DNA of 64,000 bases. It comes from Diplolepis rosae (lineage: Eukaryota > Arthropoda > Insecta > Hymenoptera > Diplolepididae). Under the pieces are notes generated by a model that saw nothing but the letters and a program-made list of their open reading frames with translations, was not told the origin of the DNA and did not search any database. The stretch lies in the NCBI GenBank assembly GCA_030998225.1, contig JAPYXD010000753.1, positions 4,992,001 through 5,056,000 on the forward strand, in the 5' to 3' direction. How positions within the stretch are numbered: the stretch's first letter is position 1; each line of letters begins with the position of its first letter. A program made the position numbers and the translations under genes. Positions 11,292 through 24,330 of the stretch are shown here, piece after piece.

Positions 11292-11920
11292 TAGGGATGT
11301 GAAGTCTGGAACAGTTCAATGAAACATTTCAATGAAATGAAAACTTCAGTGGAACTTTTCACATTGCTGGGAACTTTTCATTTTGTATTAATAAGTTGCT
11401 TCCACCAATCAGGTAATGTTCCTTTTGATTCTAGCCTACGATTGGTTCTTTCCAAACGATTTTTCAAATTTGGTTTCGTTACAATGGCTAAGTAGGTAAT
11501 ACAAGACTTTTGAATAATTGTTCATGTTTTGTGTTTGGTGTACTTATATTTTTCTAACCTCAAATTTTTTAAAAATCCGAAACGATTTCTTAACGTTTGT
11601 GTATAATGCATAAATTAATTCCAAAATTTTTATGCATATTTATTTTATGTTTCCACAACTTGTCTCAAAAGAAGCACAAAAAATTGAATTTGAAAAGAAA
11701 TATTCATTTTCTTTGACACTCGTTTTTTAATTTTGTTTTTAATGTATTTTCATAGAGTAAAAAATAATGTCATTTTAAAATTCAGGCTTGTAAAATAGAA
11801 AAAGTACGTAAGGTGAGAACTTTTTAACTTTTCAAACTTTTTATGAAATGTTTCAAGAATTTGGAAAAGTTACAAGTTTTTATTTCACAAAAATAAATTT
11901 CATGAAAAGTGACATCCCTA
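11292..11920. mobile_element. hAT-like non-autonomous element (629 bp)
   Basis: Ends are TAGGGATGTGAA and the inverted GTGACATCCCTA. The internal ends also pair (GAACTTTTC-type words on the left, their complements on the right). Flanking 8-mers gtcatcga and atgatcga match at six of eight positions, consistent with an aged 8-bp hAT target duplication. No transposase frame inside. Confidence 0.7.
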
Positions 11921-12539
11921 ATGATCGATAGTTTTGGACGACTAGAGTTCTTAAATTCTCGAGAATTCATATTCCAGTAATATAATCAAAAATATTACAG
12001 AATATGAAGAGAATTTATGGTTTAGATACTTATTTATCAATATTCATAATATGTAAATATAGAAGAACCTAAGAATAATTTTACAGTCAGTATATTGAAA
12101 TTATATATACTGTTGAAATTTGAGGTTAGATTCATTTTGAATTTAATACATTGAATAGTAAAAATCTTGAACTAATATATTTAAATTTATATTATTTCTA
12201 TAATTATAGACTATATAGAAAATTCTTTATGATAATAATATAATGAATCTAATGTAAATATAATAATTACATTCAATTATATATTCATCTGTCAAAATTC
12301 AAATTTATAAGGAACAAAACAGTTTTTATTCTTTCTTGCATTTCCCGGGGTTGCAAATTATAATTATAATTTAACCATTATAATTATAATTCAAGAAATA
12401 AATTCGTTCATCAACTCCCAATGATGTGAAATAATTCCAAACCAGGCACTTTGGTATTGTAATATTTAAATGACTTAAATAACTAAATCAAAAATGAAAG
12501 GAGAACGTGAAAACATATATTTCAATAGAAAACAAAAGC

Positions 12540-13225
12540 AAAGTTGCAAGCAGCAACCGGCCAACTAAAACGCTCGAGCTTTGAGAGCGCACTTTGAGGT
12601 TAAGTCTAAATTATTTTTCAAATTCTGCAGAGGTACGTTTACTATAAAACCAGGAATCGATTAAAATATTAAAAAATCATTTCACATTGCAGTATAAATT
12701 CATTTTTATTATTTAATAGGTTTAACAAGCCAAAATAACAAAATTCTCATAAATTTTGAAAGTAGCCTGTCGAAAGTATCGGATAGGAATCCATTCCGAT
12801 ATCTGTATCCGAGCCAATGCGAATCATTTCGAACCAATCCGAAAACCGTTTTGTATCTCGTTTGATGAAAAACGGTAAAAAATCAATTCGATTTAATCCG
12901 AGGCAACTATCCGAATGAATTCGGACCAATTCGATACCAAGTTTTCAATCCGAATGAATCCGAGCATAATGAAGCATAAATAAAATGCACATACAAAGTT
13001 GCGCACAGCAATCAGCCAACTGAAACGGTCGAGCTTCGGGAGCGCACTTTGAGGTTAAATCGAGATTATTTTTTAAATTCTGCAGAGAGATGTTTACTAT
13101 ATAACCAGGATATGAGTAAAATATTAAAAGACCATCCCGTATTACAGTATTAATTCATTACGATTGTTTAACATGTTTAACAAACCAAAATAACAAAATC
13201 CTCATAACTTCAAAAAGAATTTATA
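12540..13225. repeat. Duplicated ~225-bp unit with foldback relic between copies
   Basis: 12540-12765 and 12994-13220 are diverged direct copies; both contain 'gagcgcactttgaggtta' and 'ccaaaataacaaaat'. Between them, about 12766-12966, is a partial copy of the CCCTGGCGAAAG foldback family ('cgaaagtatcggatagga'). Confidence 0.75.
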
Positions 13226-13676
13226 ATCTAGGTCATTTTGTTAGGTTATCGGCATACAATACATGAGCATAAAACGGCCCCCGGAATCTCTGGAGTTGAA
13301 AATGTCACAGATGTTGACCGTTGGCCACCGTGGCGCTGGCTGTTCATGAGGCCGACCTTATACAGATTAGCATTATAGAACATTGAAATTTAACGTTTTT
13401 TGTGAAAAATTGGTGTCTGAAGTGCTTTTGTGTGCTTTTTAGGTAAATTGGAATGGTTTTAACAGTCGCTGATATAAAAATTTAAGTGAAAATGCGGAAA
13501 TTTGTTGCTATAGGTTGCAAAACAGGCTACACGTAATGCTCTGAAAAAGTGCATTGTTTTGGGGTTTATTTATCATGAGCGCCTTTAACTTATTAAAATT
13601 TAATCTATACTAAATTTAAAACGCTTTGAATAAAAAAATCAACAAAGCTGACTGACTGAACTTAAGGTATTATAGA

Positions 13677-14478
13677 TAGGGATGGGCGATCTTCAAAAAA
13701 AAGAATTGATTTTGAAATTATTGATTCAATTTGATCGATTAAGCGGTTAAAAAGATCGATTTTTGAATCGATCTTCAAAAATCGATACCTTTTTCTGAAA
13801 ATGATAAATTTCTGTAAAATAACCTTTTTTTAAAATGTTTTATAACAATTGGAGATATAATTGTTACTTGCATATTTTGTGAATTTAAATTATCAAAATA
13901 AAAAAGTGTTTATATCAATAAAAAAGGAAATTCGGCTTAAAAAACACACTATATTTGCGAATCAGGAACGTTTTTTATTTTTTTAAATTGCACAATTTCT
14001 AAAGCAATGCGTATTATTAGTGATAAAGTTTCTGACATAAAAATGAAGTATTACTACAAAGTTTATAATATTAATATACTTTGAACTTTGCATATCACTT
14101 AAAGTATTATTTATGATAAAATTTCTGGCATAAATATGAAGTATTACTATAAAGTTTATAATATTAATATACTTTGAACTTTGCATATCACTTAAAGTAT
14201 TATTTATGATAAAATTTCTGGGATAAATATGAAGTATTATTATAAAGTTTATAATATTAATATACTTTGTATATCACATTAAGGATATTCTCGTGGTCGA
14301 CCCCTTGATCTCACTTTTAAACTAAAAAACAGTTTATAGAACAGTTTATAGAAATAGGAAACAGGAAAAAAAGAAAGGAGAATCGTTCGTAAAGATCGAA
14401 AAAATATCAATCCAACCGATTAATCGAGTAAAAAATTCCGTAGATTCCGTAGAATCGAATCGAGATCGCCCATCCCTA
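13677..14478. mobile_element. hAT-like non-autonomous element with perfect 8-bp target duplication
   Basis: Terminal inverted repeats TAGGGATGGGCGATC at the left and its complement at the right. The host octamer attataga is present on both sides (13669-13676 and 14479-14486). This identifies an hAT-superfamily insertion and fixes both ends. The interior includes three tandem copies of a ~93-bp unit (from about 14022 to 14280). No transposase frame. Confidence 0.92.
14022..14280. repeat. Three ~93-bp tandem repeats inside hAT element
   Basis: Units begin near 14022, 14117 and 14209, each with 'atgaagtatta' and 'ataatattaatatacttt'. The copies are nearly identical, so the expansion is younger than the element as a whole or was maintained by conversion. 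Confidence 0.85.
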
Positions 14479-16370
14479 ATTATAGATAAAATACACATAA
14501 TAAATTATGTGCATGTGAGATCTAAATATCCATTATATTATTATGAAATATAGTATATTATGTTGATTATTATTTATTACAAACATCTTTGTTCTTAGTG
14601 TTTTCAAATACTTATAAAGGAATTTTATAAATTCTTTATATTTGTTACTTTTTCAAATGTACGTTCATTCCTTATGTGAAAGTTTTGTTCATAAAAATGT
14701 AATTTTTTCAATTACTGAGAAGTTTTAAAATATAAAATACAAAATGTCCTATAATAAAATCTAATTTTTCTAACAAAATCAAAATGATATAATTAATACC
14801 CGTATTATAATTCAATTTGATGGAATTTCAATAGCCAATTTTTCTATTATAATATGTAAGACTGATATAATATCAGTAATATTGATAATATTAATAAATA
14901 TTGTATTTTTATTTAATAATCACAATGTAAATATTAATGTTAAAACGAAGATAACAGAACTTTGATTTCAATTTCCAGCCAGAATTACAAAGACAATTTT
15001 CGCCCAAATTTCAAGCATATTACCCTTTATATCAGTAAAAATTGCTTTAAATAATATTTAAAACTTTCTAGTTTAATGTGTAGTAAAAAGAAATATGATC
15101 AAGTAGTTTTTATCCCCAAAAATTTAATTTTTATGCATTTTTCCCATGCATTTAAATGAATTCAGGCCTCATGAACAATCAGCGCCCCTAGCGGCCACGG
15201 TCAATTCTTGTGACATTTTCGTTTCGCGGATTACGTGCATTCTGGCTAAGATGCAGGGGGCTGGCATAAAACTACAAAATAACCTAGATTCTAACTCAAC
15301 TTTCACTTTAATAAACTATGAATATTGTTGATATTTTTTTCTTCGGAAATGTATCAAAATGAATCTTATTTTACAATTTCTGCAATAAAGAAGCATTTAT
15401 CGTAAAAATGTAATTGGTGCAAAAGGATTTTAATATGCGAAATGAAATAAATCAAATAATAAAATTGACTAACTTTGACCTACTTTTATATTTATATATT
15501 TTGCATAATAAAACGTATTTCTACAAATAACATTTTTTCATTAAATGCTTTTTTTTTACAAAAATTTGAAAAATAAGATCATTTCTTATACATTTATAAT
15601 GGAAGCAATACCAACAGTGTTGCGTGAAGTTATCTTTTTATGATAGTGTAAATGTCTAATTATGGTTCCAATTTTGGCGCGCTTTTCAAATCGCAGGGTT
15701 TTTTTTCTTATAAATCACAAAAAACGTATTCTCTGTACTATGAACATACCAAAACTGATAGTGGGTGCAGATGGGTACCTTTAGTCAATGTTTGTGCGTT
15801 TAACCAACCATGCAACGGCACGGAGTTTGCTCGAGATATTAACACACGTCGAAGTTCGACCCTCCGCCACTCGTTTAATCACTTTCCACCGCGTTTCTGT
15901 TTCCTCCACCCCACAATTCCGTAGAGCTAAAGTCTCAAATACGAGGTGTCCTGCAAATAAGGATACCCTACAAATTTCAACATTTCAGGCCCTTCGAAAT
16001 TTGATTTCTGATTAGAATTAAATTATTCATTCCGAATATCAATAAGTATTCCAAGATTCGTTCCTTTCACATTTTTTACGTCACCTGAGTTTTATGACTC
16101 GTAAAGCGCAAATTACGTGCATTGCTTACTTATAAACTTGATTTCAAGATTTATCCTATTGTAAATTGTGAAAAACAAAGAATTGAATATTCCCAATAAA
16201 AAAGAAAGTTTATATTTCAAATTGAGGTCCTATTCAAATGAAATTTTTTTTAGATTACCTTCCATTCGAACGACTTTGAAAACCTTGGAAAATTTAGCTT
16301 CACCAAATTACAATTTTCACTATTCTAAATTTTAAAATCTCTGGGTTAGTTTCAAATTTAACGACTCCAA

Positions 16371-17345
16371 TAATCCTGGCAAAAATTTCGGATTAGAATT
16401 CAAACCGATAGAATCGGCTATTCTGAATCATTTCGGAACCTGTTTCCGAACCATTCCGAACCAATACGAAAAATGTTTTGTATCTGGTTTGATGAAAAAT
16501 GGTCAAAAATCAATCCGACTTGATATTATTTGTTCAGCTTCAATCCGATGCATCAATCCGAATACATACGATCTAAGATTTCAATCCGAATCATTCCAAA
16601 CTCGGATTCTTTCGAATTGATTCAGAAACAGATTTTGGAATGACTCGGAATAGCTCCGATTCGCCGTATTGGGTCTTCCGAATTTATTTTTCACGCACTA
16701 ACTCTGTTACGTAACTAATGAACAATTCACACTGAAGCTTTAAAAATTAAAAAGATATACAAAAATAGCCCTAACGAATGTTTTGGATCGAAATTCAATC
16801 CAAGCGAATTAGTACAATTCCGAGCCATTCCGGCGTTTGTTTTCGAATCATTCCGAACCAATCCGAAAAACGATTTATTTTTCGCTTGATGAAAAACAGT
16901 CAAAAATCAAACCGGCTTAATCCGATTCATTCATCTTCAATTCGAATGAATCTGAACCAAGTATTCAATCCGACTCAATCCGAGCTCGGATTAATTTTAG
17001 ATTAATAACTTGTTTCGGATTGGTTTGGATTCATTCTGATTGAAGCGAAATGAATCGAATTGAGTCGGATTAATTTTTGGCCGTTCCTCACCAAACGATA
17101 TGCAAAACTATTTTCGTACTTTTTCGCCATTATTCCAAATGGTTCAGAAACAGATTTTGGAATGACTCTGAATAGCTCCAATTCGCTCGAATTGAATTCG
17201 GATCCGAAACTATCGCCAGCTAACCTTTCTGAACTGAGTATTGCGCTGATCGTATCACTTTTAGGAATTTGGTCCACCGTATTGGGTTTTCCATATTTAT
17301 TTTGCACGCATTTACTCTGTTATTTAACTAATTAAATGTATTTAC
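16371..17345. mobile_element. Degenerate copies of the CCCTGGCGAAAG foldback family
   Basis: Dense 'aatccgaa'/'ttcggatt' words, with the family's conserved 'cgaaaaacgttttgtatctcgtttgatgaaaaacgg' logic recognisable in pieces at 16465, 16865 and, inverted, 17080. The segment from 16725 ('attcacactgaagctttaa') recurs at 17778, showing a local duplication of about 1.05 kb. Confidence 0.75.
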
Positions 17346-17385
17346 TTTTTCACGACTTAATTAGGATGAAGATAATTAGTAATTT

Positions 17386-17776
17386 CAGGGTGACCGTTTT
17401 CATCGACGAAAATAATTCCCGGTCATTTCCCGGTCATCGAAAATTTTTTCCCGGTCATTAAAAAAATAGTTTCCAATTAATAACAGTTAATACAATGGGG
17501 TTTTAGAGTTTTAAAATATTTTTACTTCAATATTCTGAAATGAAATTTCTCCTGGTATTCCGAAATCACGAAATCATACGAAATGAACAATTGTTTAGTA
17601 ATTGTTAAAATAAGGCGGGAATTTCGAAATGCATAATATAACATATAAGTAAATCACTTTATGTAACACATTTAAAACAAATTGAAATCGTTTTTTATTA
17701 AAAAATTTAAAAAAATTCCCGGTTAACAAAAAAATTTCCGGTCATTTCCCGGTTTCCCGGTCAAGCGGCCACCCTG
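17386..17776. mobile_element. Short inverted-repeat element, CAGGGTG ends
   Basis: Ends CAGGGTGACC and GGCCACCCTG, with several 'ttcccggtcat' words near both ends, some in tandem. It interrupts the duplicated foldback segment. The target duplication is unclear, so the superfamily is uncertain (hAT-like ends). Confidence 0.6.
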
Positions 17777-17777
17777 A

Positions 17778-18150
17778 ATTCACACTGAAGCTTTAAAAAT
17801 TAAAAAGACGTACAAAAATAGCCCTAACGAATGTTTTAGATCGAAATCAATTCCGAACCAATCCGAAAAACGTTTCACTTCTCGCTTTATGAAAAACGGT
17901 CAAAAGTCAACTCGACTTAATCCGATCCATTCAGCTTCAATCCGAATCAATCTGAACCAAGTATTTAATCCGAGCTTGGGTCAATTTCGGATTAATAACG
18001 TGTTTCGGATTGGTTTGGATTCATTCGGATTGAAGCAGAATGAATCGAATTGAGCCAGATTAATTTTTGGCCGTTCCTCATCAAACGAGATACAAAACTA
18101 TTTTCCAACTTGTTTGCAATTATTCCAAATGGTTCGGAAACTTAGTCGTT
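17778..18150. repeat. Second copy of duplicated foldback segment
   Basis: Begins with the same sequence as 16725 ('attcacactgaagctttaa') and continues through the same 'aatccgaaaaacg' and 'cggattggtttggattcatt' words as 16860-17110. About 18150-19070 holds nothing I recognise apart from a GC-richer patch at 18460-18730. Confidence 0.7.
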
Positions 18151-19069
18151 AAGTAGGAATTCTAAAAGAAGCACCTTCAGCTTAATTAACTTTTTGAATT
18201 ACACAAACTCAACGTAAGATTCTTTACCACAGCCTGTATATATCCTTTAATCCGGAAGTTTTATCATTGAAATATTTAATATTTTGAAATAAGAAAGGCG
18301 TCATCACGTGACTAATGTGGTGCATACCCTTAATTACCCATTCTTATTATGGTCTTTCAACGCCCTTAATTAATATGAAACACAGAAACAATTAACTTGT
18401 ATAACAAAGTCTTTAACTCCCTTTCTTACTTGAATACTTGTTTTCATAAATACCCGGATCAAAGTCGATCTTGGTCTCTGAAACTATATCGCGAAGTGGT
18501 ACACGCACTTGTTCTTGGCGTACGACCTCGACAAGCGAATCGAAAAGGAAACTTTGCCACGTGAACCGAGCTTACTCGTGCTTTAAGTCGAGAAAGGTGG
18601 TTTGGGGTTGAAGGGAGGGTGGAAGTCTCGGTTAAACTTGCAAAAGTACATCGCGACCCAAGAGGACGGAAATAATCGCGCGAGCTCACAGTTGCAAGTC
18701 CGCCCGTAGCGCGAACGTCGTTATTTAGTGGGTGGCAAAACTTCTACTTCGAGCTTACTAAATTCTCCAAGCAAAGGCAAACTAGTTAACCGCTTCAAAC
18801 AACACTTTTACAAGTATCACAAAAATACCCCATTTCCTGTAACTAATTCGATAAAGGTGATCATTGTGACTGTTGAAGATTCCTACTCACCGACATTGAT
18901 TACCTTTTAATGGTTCTGTTCTGTACTTGAGTGGTTTAAATCCATGCTTAATTCAAGAAGTCACTTTTGTCTATTAACTCTGAAACTCGAAATTTAGATG
19001 CGAAAAAGTCAGCTAGTTTTCAATTTCTGGGAATTAGACGCAGCATCATAGAGAATAATAAGAATTCCG

Positions 19070-19414
19070 TTAAGGCCATGTCTTACTTATCCGATCCCTA
19101 CCTTACCGATACTTTTTTCTCTGCCCTTCGCGTTTCCACATTAATTGAGATACCATGTTATAACTTTGAGTATTTAAGTAAAAAGAAGTAAAGAAGATCT
19201 ATCTGGTCCAAAATTCTTATAATTATAAAAAGAAATTTGTTTGGAAAATTTTTTTATCCATAATTGTAAATATTTAGGTGGAGATAAACGTTCTTCAATG
19301 CTTTTTACTTGATTACTCAAAGTTTTAACTCGATATATCAATTAATGTGTAAATGCGAAGGGTGAAAAAAAGTGTCGGTAAGGTAGGAATCGGATAAGTA
19401 AGACATGTCCTTAA
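19070..19414. mobile_element. Foldback element bounded by TTAA
   Basis: The left arm starts TTAAGGCCATGTCTTAC and the right arm ends GTAAGACATGTCCTTAA. The arms stay complementary for about 110 bp with some mismatches. Flanking TTAA on both sides is the target signature of piggyBac-type insertion, but it also lies within the palindrome, so assignment is tentative. No coding frame. Confidence 0.75.
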
Positions 19415-20234
19415 TTTCCATTTTAGATGACAGGGATTGCTTCTAGAAAAAATGGAAATTAAATTCTAGGAAATCTTTCTTGCCTCAAAATGTGTAGTTT
19501 GTACATTCAAAGAAACAATAAAAATGTTCCAAAATTAGCAAGGAATCAAACCATTGTAGCATAGAATAGAACCATTCAATGTTTATCGACGTCGGTAATG
19601 TTCATGATTTAAGAATTTAAAATTTTTTTGTGGGAGAAGAGAAGCTGTCGATTTATTGTCAACGAATCTCAAGATTCGATAAAATACAGTAAAGACTGAT
19701 TGAAACACTAAAGAAACATATGGTTTCGGAATTACTGCCGACAAATCTTGGAAGAAGGTCCTGTACTTTATGATTCGTGAACACAGCAGGCAAACGGCAG
19801 CGGCAGAATTTGATTGAATTGTGCATAAGAAGATTTGCTGCGGAGTTCGTTGGAGCGTTTGTTGGCAAAGAGGATTGAGGGTGGATTGAATCTGTGGAAT
19901 GGAACCGGGCATGGGACGAACGATGGAAAATAAAATGAAGTGATGACAGAGTAGAAAAGAGAAACGAAGACGGAAGTTAGAATGATGTTGACGTAGACCG
20001 TAGCGGAGGGAGTTGCAAATGAATCGCGTAATAACCCCTATAGCTTCTGAGAGCTGCTTATGTATCAGTACGGCTCGTTGCTTCCTTGCTAATGGAGTTT
20101 ATACTATTTCTACCGATTTCCATCTCTTGGTTCTGTCCCTAATTGTAACTTTTTTATCATCCCATACTCTTCAGAAAAAAATTAAGCTTTCTGTACCAAA
20201 ATATATGACGATGAATCCAATATACAATATTTAA

Positions 20235-21310
20235 CCCTGGCGAAAATTTCGAATTGGAATGCAATTCGAGCGAATCCGAAATATTCCAAAATCTGGTTCC
20301 GAACCAATCCGAAAAACGTCCCGAATTTTGTCCGATTGTAATTTGGTTAAAAATCAATCCGACTCAATTCCAATGTATAAGAACTAAAATTAAAATCTCG
20401 TATTAAACCGGAATGAGATGGATTGATTTTTAACCGATTTGCATCAAAAACATTTTTTAAATTGATTTATAAACGGTTTTCGGAATGACTCGGATTGAAT
20501 TCTTTTCATAATCTTGCACCATCCTGGTGAAAGTTTCGGATTGGAATTCAGTTACAGCGAATCAGAACTATTCCAAAAACTGTTTTCGAAACAATCCAAA
20601 AAACGTTTTGTATCTTGTTTGATGAAAACAGATCGAAATTTAACTTGACTTAATTTAATTTACTCTGCATGAATCCGAATGAATACGGACCAAGTTTTCA
20701 ATCCGAATAAATCCCAGCTCGGAATAATTCGGATTGAAAATTCGATTTGGATCAATCCGATCTCGGATTGAAAACTTCGTTCGTATTTATTCAGATTGAT
20801 GCATAAAATTGAAGCGGAATAAATCTGATTTACGGATTTTACGGATTTGTCCAGAAACAGATTTCGGAATGACTCGAATTTTTTTCTTCCTGAATCTCTC
20901 GCGACCATGGTGAAATTTTCGGATGGGAGTTCAATTCGAACCAATCAGTGCTATTCCAAGCCATCCTGAGATCTGTTTCCGAACGAATCCGAAAAATTTT
21001 TTGTATCTCGTTTGATACAATTTGATCAAAATCCAATTTACTCTTCATCAATCCGAATAAATCCGAACCAAGTTTTCAATCTGATGAATCCCAGGTCGGA
21101 ATGGTCGGATTGAAAATCCGGTTTGGATCAATCCAAGCTAGGATTAGAAACTTCGTTCGTATTCATTTGGATTGATGCATGAGATTGAAGCGGAATAAGT
21201 CGGATTTATTTTTGATCGTATTTATCAAACTAAATACAAAACGTTTTACGGATTGATCCGGAAACAGATTTCAGCATGTTTCGGGATATCTGATTCACTC
21301 GAATTTGTTT
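20235..21310. mobile_element. Three adjacent degenerate foldback copies
   Basis: Starts resembling CCCTGGCGAAA occur at about 20236 ('ccctggcgaaaatttcg'), 20524 ('cctggtgaaagtttcgg') and 20908 ('atggtgaaattttcgg'). Each is followed by 'aaccaatccgaaaaacg'-type sequence and later its complement. Unit length is 300-400 bp. Confidence 0.8.
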
Positions 21311-21439
21311 TTCTGTAGACCTGCTATATAATTCTCCTGAAAATTTGATTATAAAAAATGTATCTGTTTAAAAACAATCAGATTCTTTATAATTTTGATT
21401 ATTTGTATTATAATTACTCGACTAAATCAGGTAATAGTG

Positions 21440-22060
21440 AGAGGTTTTTATTCATGTTGGCGTCATTTATCCCCATTCCTGTTTCCCTACGTTCCACTTC
21501 CCTTCTTGGTTTTCTTCCTCTCCCTCTACCTCTACTTTTCCTCTTTTCTATTCTCTGAATGGCCGTTACTAACGCATCATGGCCGCCCATTGTCGGTGTC
21601 TGGCTCTCTAGTCGAGTTAAAAATGATAATCGCGAGGGGTGCGAGGTGTCACGGTGGAACAGCCCCATAATGCAGTGTGATCCACCTATGGTGTTGGCTC
21701 GATCACTAGATATGGATAGCCATGCGAATCGTCAACACCGAGGGGCAGGAGGTGCTTCGTATGCCTCGACAGGCCCCCCAGTAAAACACATTGTCATTAT
21801 TATTATGAGACATTAGCGACCCTAATAATGGCGGATCGTTTTGTACCAGTGGTTTGAAAGTTTTCGCATTTCATTGGTAACCCTGACTCCTGGTGTGAAT
21901 ACTCTACCAACCTGAGTCCTCCAGATTTTGTAACATCTGTATCATTGGGCTTTGTTCAATTCGACATAAGTACATCTGGCTAGAGAAACTGTAAAGCATT
22001 TTGACATGCTTTTTCGTTCTGCTTCTATTATTCAACTACTCTCTATTAGTTGCTTCAAAA
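21440..22060. other. No gene recognised
   Basis: A somewhat GC-richer patch (about 21440-21780) with open frames on both strands but no recognisable domain or convincing splice context. Confidence 0.5.
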
Positions 22061-22070
22061 AACTATGTAG

Positions 22071-23250
22071 ACATTTCATTTTGACTCTGAAAGGGCCCTA
22101 GACAGTTTTCCATAATTCTATTTATACCGTGTGATAAGGTTTTCTAGCCGCCTCTTATCTATTTAGCTCTTGTCCAGAGGCTAGATAGTTTTCCGGAATT
22201 GAATAAATTTCTCTTTACAAATTGGACAGTCTACACAGGCTCTATCCAGTAAATAGTCATTGCCCAGTTTTACAAGGTTACAAATTTCTTTATCAAATGC
22301 TTATAAATGTGTCTAAATTCTACCTAGATTGCCTGGTTAACGTTCTATTAGTTTTTTCAAAGAAAACAAAATAGACATTTGATTTTGACTATGAAAAGGA
22401 CCTGGACAGTTTTCCATGATTCTATTTATACTGTGTGGTAAAGTTTTCTAGCTGTCTCTTGTCAATTTATCCCTTGTCCAGAGGCTAGCTAGTTTTCCGA
22501 AAATTAATAAATTTCTCTTTGCAAATTGGACAGTCTACACAGGCTCTATCCAGAGACAAGTCAATGCCCACTTTTACAAGATTACAAATTTCTTTATCAA
22601 AGGCCTATAAATGTGTCTAAATTCTACCTAGATTGCCTGGTTAACGTTCTATTAGTTTTTTCAAAGAAAACAATATAGACATTTGATTTTGACTATGAAA
22701 AGGACCTGGACAGTTTTCCATGATTCTATTTATACTGTGTGGTAAAGTTTTCTATCCGTCTCTTGTCTATTTAGCACCTGTCCAGAGGCTAGCTAGTTTT
22801 CCGGAATTGAATAAATTTCTCTTTGCAAATTGGACAGTCTACACAGGCTCTATCCAGAGACAAGTCAATGCCCACTTTTACAAGATTACAAATTTCTTTA
22901 TCAAAGGCCTATAAATGTGTCTAAATTCTACCTAGATCGTCTGGCTAACGTTCTATTAGTTTTTTCAAAGAAAACAATATAGACATTTGATTTTGACTAT
23001 GAAAAGGACCTGGACAGTTTTCCATAATTCTATTTATACCGTGTGGTAAGGCTTTCTAACCGTCTCTTGTCTATTTAGCCCTTGTCCAGAGGCTAGATAG
23101 TTTTCCGGAATTGAATAAATTTCTCTTTACAAATTGGACAGTCTACACAGGCTCTATCCAGTAAATAGTCATTGCCCAGTTTTACAAGGTTACAAATTTC
23201 TTTATCAAATGCTTATAAATGTGTCTAAATTCTACCTAGATTAGCTAACG
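22071..23250. repeat. Four ~303-bp tandem repeats
   Basis: Units begin near 22071, 22373, 22678 and 22981 at the word 'gacatttgattttgactatg'. Each contains 'ttgtccagaggctag' and 'tctacacaggctctatcca'. The two middle units are nearly identical. The first and last share variants with each other ('ccagtaaatagtcattgcc'). Confidence 0.93.
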
Positions 23251-24039
23251 TTCCAGCTTTGAATAAACCGAGTAAATTTGTTAAGTTCTCTTAGTTAGGT
23301 TCTACCTAGAACTTCTAGTCAGTCTGAAACGAAATTGCCCTCCGGGCGCCTGTTTTTTTCAAACAGCTACTTCATTGAGACAATAATTGTTCAGTATATT
23401 AACCCAGAGGCCTGGGCAATTTTCTCTAGACTAGATTTCCTAGATAGGGCCTCACCAGAAGCCAACCTTGAACAGCATTTCTACACGGAAAGGTTAGCAG
23501 ATTTTCACAACTCAACAATTGCTTTCAATGTATGTGCACTTTTCTAGTTGACTTGTCTTGAAAAGTCACCGATCCTCGAGTAAACGTTCGATGAAAAAAA
23601 TAATGAGGACGCTTGGAACAATATCCACTTGATCGGTGCCACTTTCGGGCAAGCGAGAACCGCAGCTCACTTCCGTTAGAGACTTGAGTTGTACAATAGC
23701 AGGGCAGTTGTTCCCTTTCGGGTATTTAAGGTACACTGTAATTCTTTCTGCACTATTCAGTAAGAGTTGAAGCATTGTTTCGCTTTTGATCTGATCCAGT
23801 CGATTTAAAATATGTCCGTGAAAACGGCAGTTGACTCAGGAGGTCAGAGGGCGCGTGGATTAAATAAGGCACGCGAATTCCAAGAGGCTTATTGTCTCTT
23901 TTTGAAAACAAGATTCAGAGCGTTTGAAATATTTTTTACTTTTTATTGTATATGCTTAGGCAAACATTTTGCAGAATTATATTCTTCAGATTGGAAAAAC
24001 GTGGACAGAAATCTTCCGATCTGGCCTTAATCTGGAATG

Positions 24040-24330
24040 AAACGAGGCCCCGATTTGGGCCCAATCTGGGAGGTTCAACCTGAGCAGAAATTTGTTCGTG
24101 GCCCTGACCAGGCCCAGATCAAGGATAAAACTCACAGCCCAAAAGGGTGCAGATCTGTCAGCCCAACTTTCTAACGGGGCCAAGTCGGGGCCCTGATATG
24201 GCGACTTCTACCTCCGAATTTCTGGAAGTAAGGCGTTACAATCCGTTTCCCGGATCTGGCCCAGATCGGGCGTGGCGTTTAATTTAGAAGTAAAGTATGC
24301 CCTATCAGGCCCCGGTCGGTGCCAAGGTAA
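24040..24330. repeat. GC-rich 'gggcccagatc' palindromic words
   Basis: Several copies of short self-complementary words around 'ggcccagatc' and 'ggccccgat', similar in style to words at 29.8-30.7 kb. Probably a diverged relative of that repeat. Confidence 0.45.

Larger units (their letters stand above)
13299..15215. mobile_element. Possible ~1.9-kb inverted-repeat element hosting a nested hAT element
   Basis: About 13299-13352 is related in inverted orientation to 15162-15215. Shared words are 'gaaaatgtcaca', 'ttgaccg' and 'gttcatgaggcc'. The two arms face each other and enclose the intact hAT-like element at 13677-14478. Exact ends and target duplication are not clear, so this could instead be two copies of a dispersed repeat. 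Confidence 0.5.

Noticed and set aside
18459..18689. Small Arg/Ser/Thr-rich frame on the minus strand in a GC-richer patch
   Set aside because: No domain, no clear signal peptide or splice partner. Composition explains the open frame.
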